Below are positions 59,804 to 64,000 of a stretch of 64,000 bases of DNA, piece by piece. Origin of the DNA: Diphasiastrum complanatum (Eukaryota > Streptophyta > Lycopodiopsida > Lycopodiales > Lycopodiaceae); contig CM055113.1 in NCBI GenBank assembly GCA_029204225.1, positions 8,402,352-8,466,351 of the forward strand, written 5' to 3'. Within the stretch, counting starts at the first letter, position 1. Each line of letters starts with the position of its first letter. The translations under genes were made by a program, and so were the position numbers. The notes under the pieces are model-generated. The model worked only from the letters and a program-made list of their open reading frames with translations, did not search any database and had not been told where the DNA came from.

Positions 59804-60246
59804 AGTTATGGACTCGGCTCATTACATTTGCCGCGTCCATTTACATTTACTTTACTTTATGCATAAGCAGGCCTTGGGCCCTTTTTTATTCATTAGTGAC
59901 ACTTAGACTATATGGTTGGCCTTTGGCCTTATTATTCATTATTAGGCCATTTGGACATATTACTGGAGAGTGGGGGCCTTCTTGGAGGGCGCACTATTTT
60001 CCCTCCCAGTTGGGCCCTAGCCACCGGAAGCTTCCTTTTAGGGCTTCCTCTTGGCTATAAGTAGGGAAACTGTGTCATTTGTTATTCAGCTGATGATATT
60101 GATCTCTCTCTTTAGTCTCCTTAATCTCTCTCTTTTCTGCTTTCTAGGGTTAAGTCTTGCTTATGTGCTGCTTTCATAGCTTAAGTCTTGCTTATGTGAT
60201 GCTTTCATGGCTTAGCTCTAGATCAGCTGTGGCTCTATTCTTAACT
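59804..60246 (+). repeat. 3' LTR of the non-autonomous gypsy element
   Basis: 443 bp, AGTTATGGACTC..TATTCTTAACT, preceded by a weak purine tract (CAGGGAG) and followed by the target duplication CTTAC at 60247-60251. Confidence 0.88.
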
Positions 60247-61455
60247 CTTACCACCTTTCTCCCCACATGTTTCCTACCTAATTTGCATGCCAACAACATT
60301 CATCCAAGATTTTAAAACCCTGGTTCGAGGGCAATAGCTAGAGGGCTTGACTTCTTATGTCTCAAAATTTCACAAAGCGCCAAGACTTTCCTTGGTGTTG
60401 AAACATTAAGATTTTCAGATCTAAAATATTCTTTCATTTTTACTAGAGAATGGGCAATTTTCTATCTCATTTTCCTTCGATCTATAACTTTTCCATTTTA
60501 AATTTCCCTTACTTTTTACTCCAAGGCATTAAGCCCATAAAACCCATGGACTTTGCTGGCACAACGTCATGCTACCATTGACAATGAACCATCAATGATT
60601 GGTGAACCTGCAATGTTCTTGAAAATAAAATGGATAGTCTGACAAGGCTTTTACAAATTGCTAATCCTTGGCCTCTGTCAATTGTTTGCCATCACCCCCT
60701 ACAACCCTGATCCTCCTCTTGTGGATTTCATCCCCCCGTCGCCCGGCGGCGGCTCCCAAATTCTATATTCAACTCTTTTTCAATTTTGGCTTTGTGTACC
60801 CTTCTTCTGCTCTTCCTCACTACCATGGATGAACCCCTTGAACCTCTTGACACCTCAAATCTTTAACATGCATGCCCTTTCCTGCCTAGTATGCAATCTA
60901 CCCTACCCACATGCTCAATCTAGCATATTACTTGTTAGATTTTGTTTGTCTGTATACCCTAGCCTCTTATAAAATTGTACAAAAAATAACTAAATTAAGC
61001 ATTTGTCCAAGCAACTCAAAATATCATAAGGCCCTTAAAATTGAAATGAGAGTGTCAAAATCATGTGAAACATATGACACTCTAGTTTTTCCCCCAAAGG
61101 ACCTGAGAAAACTCTCTAAAACACATGATCTGTGGATATATATCAAATATAGGAGTGCCCCAAGTCTCTGTTGCATGCATGGTTGTGGGAGTAGCCAAAA
61201 TGTCAAAATAGATGACACTGATTCCTCACATGTTGAACATGTCTCATGAAGATGGCATGGTGACACATGGCACACACCTTCACAATCGTCCAAGAGAGAG
61301 AAAAAAGTGGAGAACACTCTAGAAAGGCATGAAGAAATGGGGACAACACTATTTGAAGTATGGTAGTTCTCTAAGAGATACTATTCTTGTATCTTGGTAG
61401 CTACATTATGTTTGAGAAAATTCAGCAAGCAAATGCAATAGAATTGCCACCACTT
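60247..61455. other. No gene recognised (HDA14 intron or upstream)
   Basis: Short open frames only. I looked here for the next upstream deacetylase exon on the minus strand (expected to end in a Gly-Leu-Glu-Lys-like text before a GT) and did not find it. Confidence 0.45.
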
Positions 61456-63076
61456 TGTTGTCCATTTGTGTTCCTCGTCATCTTGTGATGTCTATACTAA
61501 TCTATCACTTATTGGTAACTTAAGAAGCTGAATTTTCTAGTCAGCATAACCCAAGGCCCATATTTCACATGGCTCTTAATTTGGCAAAATATTTGAATTT
61601 CCATATTTCCCTCCATTTTATTGAAGGGAGGTGTTTTTGATTAGTTCGAGTAGCCACTAACACTCCTCATTTGGTAGCTTTTGTTTTGAAGATCTCTCCT
61701 ACTATTGCTCACATGGAGCTTTAGCCTCAAACATCTATGATATTCAAGTTATGTTCTTAGGTAGAGAATCTTGTTTGTTGTCATTTACATCTATTGTTCC
61801 GGATGTGATGCCATATTTATAATGCAGTTCATAACTTGGTATTAGAGCACTTTCCTAAGCAATTGGGATCATGTTAGTTTCCTCCAATTTTTTCTCTCTC
61901 TACATGCTCTTCTAGCCATTTTTCTCTCTATCCATTTTTTTCTCTCCAAACCTCAATGACTTTTTTTGTTGTAACTTTTTCATTTGTTTTTTGAATCAAG
62001 ATCTGTTCACTTCATTGGCTTCATAGAAGTGCCATGAAGTATTATATTTAACGTTGGCCGTGTCCTAGAAACACTAATTCCAAAAACCCTAATGTCTAAT
62101 TTTTTTAAGAGCACATCAAACTAGAATATTCTATTTTCTATTCTGAAAGATTACGTTTTGGATTTTTGCTATTTTGTGGTCCTTACATTCTTTGCTTCTA
62201 AACAAGTTCATTGCACTTTATGGTTCACCAATTGGATATCTCTTTTTCAACATATTACCCTTCAAAGTGGTGCCCGACTTCACTCACTTTTTGGTAGCCT
62301 CTTCACCAACTATTTTTTACCACCATTGGGCAACATCTCTTCCTACTTGGTGCACTATTTGGTGGACATTGTGGCAGCTTATTTACCACCTATCACTTGC
62401 TAGATTTCTGTCACATTTGGGCAGCTTACTTCCTTACTTGGTGCTCTTTTCGATGGTGGTTTTTTCGACATTCACTTGCTTCGTGGCCTGCTCCCATTGG
62501 TGTTTTTATGTTGATTAGAGCCTACATTGAGGTAATGACCATTGACTAGTGCCTGCTCCCTTAGGATTTATGGTTCTTCCACATTCTTCCTATCATGATT
62601 TGTGGCTCTACATCTGCCTCTCACTCTGACGAGTCTCCGTACCTTTTTGCTATGGACACCATTCTTCAACAGTATTAGCTCATGTGACGAGTTTCGGGAT
62701 CACTTTGATCAATTTGGATCCTAAGTTGAGGCATGGACTGTCACTCCTCCAACGTCCACCTCTACTACCGTTAATCCACCTCTTTCTAAGGCTTCTCTTG
62801 ATAAATTTGCTTGTGACTTTCATGACAAAGTCCAACTTTTTGTTTATTCTGGGTCTTCTGGTGGAAATGAGTTAGAGAATTTAGTATAAATAGCCACTAA
62901 AGCTCCTCATTTGGTATCTTGTTATTTTGGAGATTTCTCCTACTATTCTCAAGTAGATCTTTAGCCTCAGACATCTATGATATTTGGGTTATGTTCTTAG
63001 GTAGAGAAGCTTATTTGTTACCATTTGTGTCTATTGTCCATGATATGATGCTATATTTGTGATGTATGTTCACAAC
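61456..63076 (+). mobile_element. Internally deleted gypsy element: LTR, leader, gag scrap, LTR half
   Basis: A probable LTR (61456-61835, TGTTGTCC..GTTCATAAC) is followed by a primer binding site TTGGTATTAGAGC and a leader. At 62810-62882 a gag scrap (CDFHDKVQLFVYSGSSGGNE) matches the start of the gag domain of the element at 54644. The gag text then passes straight into the second half of an LTR (62884-63076) that matches 61640-61835. Everything from gag to mid-LTR is missing. The first LTR edge is inferred from its TG start. Confidence 0.65.
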
Positions 63077-63089
63077 TAAATGTCTGGAT

Positions 63090-63711
63090 GTGTTCTGACA
63101 CACTCCATTATTGCAAGAACAAGCATGAGCTCTTCATGATGTTAAACATCAAGCTATGTCTGCTCCTAGTATACCGATGCTGATATTATATTATGAAAAT
63201 GACATTGTTTTATGTTTAAAGCATTCCTAATCCATGCGGCTTCCACAATTGTAGGGACTCAGCTTTTGGATTGACATCACAAGCAGAAGAAGCCTAACTA
63301 AGAAGGAAAATGACAAACAAAAATACAAAAGTAGCTCCAATGGTCAAAAAAATTTCAAGCCCAACATTGAGGGCAATGTTTGTTTAAAGTGGAGGAATGT
63401 TGACATAGTCCACGCCTTTCTTATCACAGTTCTATGAGTGAGTGCTTACTTTTGGGACTCGCAATTAGTTTATTAAGTTTAAATCCCCCTTATTCTGGAG
63501 ACTATTTGAGTGAATAAGAGTATTTTAGATTGTAAAGGCCCTAAATTGGGCACCGTACATGAGGTTACAATTGGAACCTTCTAGAAAATCATTTATTCAA
63601 TATAAATACAGGCCAGGATTATTGGGTTTGATGTTTTCTTAATTGGACAATGCTTTGTGGATACTATTTGTTGTCTTCATACTTGACAAATTTGTGATTG
63701 AGTTCACAACA
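63090..63711 (+). mobile_element. 3' end of another plus-strand gypsy element
   Basis: A GAGGGCAATGTTTGTTTAAA spacer and the purine tract AAGTGGAGGAA lead into a 3' LTR at 63398-63711 (TGTTGACATAG..GTTCACAACA, about 314 bp). The upstream internal part is truncated near 63090. The spacer is the same module as before the LTRs at 39607 and 47424. Confidence 0.6.
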
Positions 63712-64000
63712 TCAAAGAAAGTATCAACATGCAATACAATAGATGTAGCTAAATAAATCTTGTTGGCTCGTCAATAGCCCTTGCTGGCACGTCAATAGCC
63801 AGGTAAATGTTGGTGGTAATTAACGATATATTCCAAAGCAGAACATATGGAACCAAGGATTGTTTCACAAAAAGATTTGCATCTAATAAGCTATGTAGTA
63901 ACTAGTAAGGATTCTGGTTAGCAAACAAACACTGAAATTTGCATTGTTCTAAGAAACACCTAGTTGCTACACTCTAGCTGGCCTCTTACTTGAGTTTTTT
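63712..64000. other. No gene recognised
   Basis: Intron-like AT-rich sequence at the right edge. A 20-bp direct repeat around GGCACGTCAATAGCC/GGCTCGTCAATAGCC lies near 63765-63800. Confidence 0.45.

Larger units (their letters stand above)
54644..60246 (+). mobile_element. Non-autonomous Ty3/gypsy element, complete with LTRs
   Basis: 5603 bp with LTRs at 54644-55088 and 59804-60246, primer binding site 55089 and target duplication CTTAC (54639-54643 and 60247-60251). Coding order is gag, knuckle, protease, a block without known domain (about 57430-59150), integrase C-terminus and a chromodomain-like end. No reverse transcriptase, RNase H or integrase core motif is present in any frame. The LTR ends set by the duplication are AG..CT, not the usual TG..CA. 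It lies in an HDA14 intron against the gene's direction. Confidence 0.85.

Noticed and set aside
60247-64000. An upstream HDA14 exon on the minus strand
   Set aside because: I looked for text of the family segment before GLEK and for matching donor sites and found none; the exon must lie beyond the window.

Overview
The window is nuclear DNA of a land plant, most likely a flowering plant with a large, repeat-rich genome. Two things show this: one spliced host gene encoding a plant-type class II histone deacetylase (HDA14-like), and dense Ty1/copia and Ty3/gypsy LTR retrotransposons, a CACTA transposase remnant and long GA/GT microsatellites. No prokaryotic, organellar, tRNA, rRNA or CRISPR features were seen. 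The species cannot be named from sequence alone.

Layout. 1-2.1 kb: leader and 5' LTR of a minus-strand copia element that runs off the left edge. 2.1-6.7 kb: a decayed plus-strand chromodomain Ty3/gypsy element with its 3' LTR. 6.7-13.8 kb: AT-rich DNA, a truncated minus-strand copia gag and LTR, and large microsatellites. 13.8-20.5 kb: a plus-strand copia gag/protease, a CACTA (TNP2-type) transposase remnant and two minus-strand copia pol fragments. 20.5-35.5 kb: a three-level nest. A minus-strand copia (A, 23400-29357, duplication AAGGC) sits in the gag of a plus-strand copia (B, 21700-33217, duplication TTGTA), which sits in a decayed minus-strand copia (C). 35.5-38.2 kb: sparse DNA with one unidentified degenerate coding remnant.

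38.3-64.0 kb holds the 3' part of the HDA14-like gene on the minus strand. Five exons (38260-38560, 42053-42234, 42365-42616, 46578-46634, 54296-54367) join in frame into 287 codons plus stop and carry all catalytic and zinc-binding motifs. The first exons lie beyond the right edge. Its large introns are packed with Ty3/gypsy insertions in both orientations. The best preserved, 54644-60246, has two LTRs, a primer binding site and a 5-bp duplication, and codes for gag, protease and the integrase C-terminus. Reverse transcriptase, RNase H and the integrase core are absent. In their place is a block of about 1.7 kb with no recognised domain, parts of which recur in two other insertions here. It looks like a family of non-autonomous elements with a conserved replacement block.

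The retroelement genes are nearly all broken by stops, frameshifts or deletions. The deacetylase exons and splice sites look intact, so the gene is probably functional despite its TE-filled introns.
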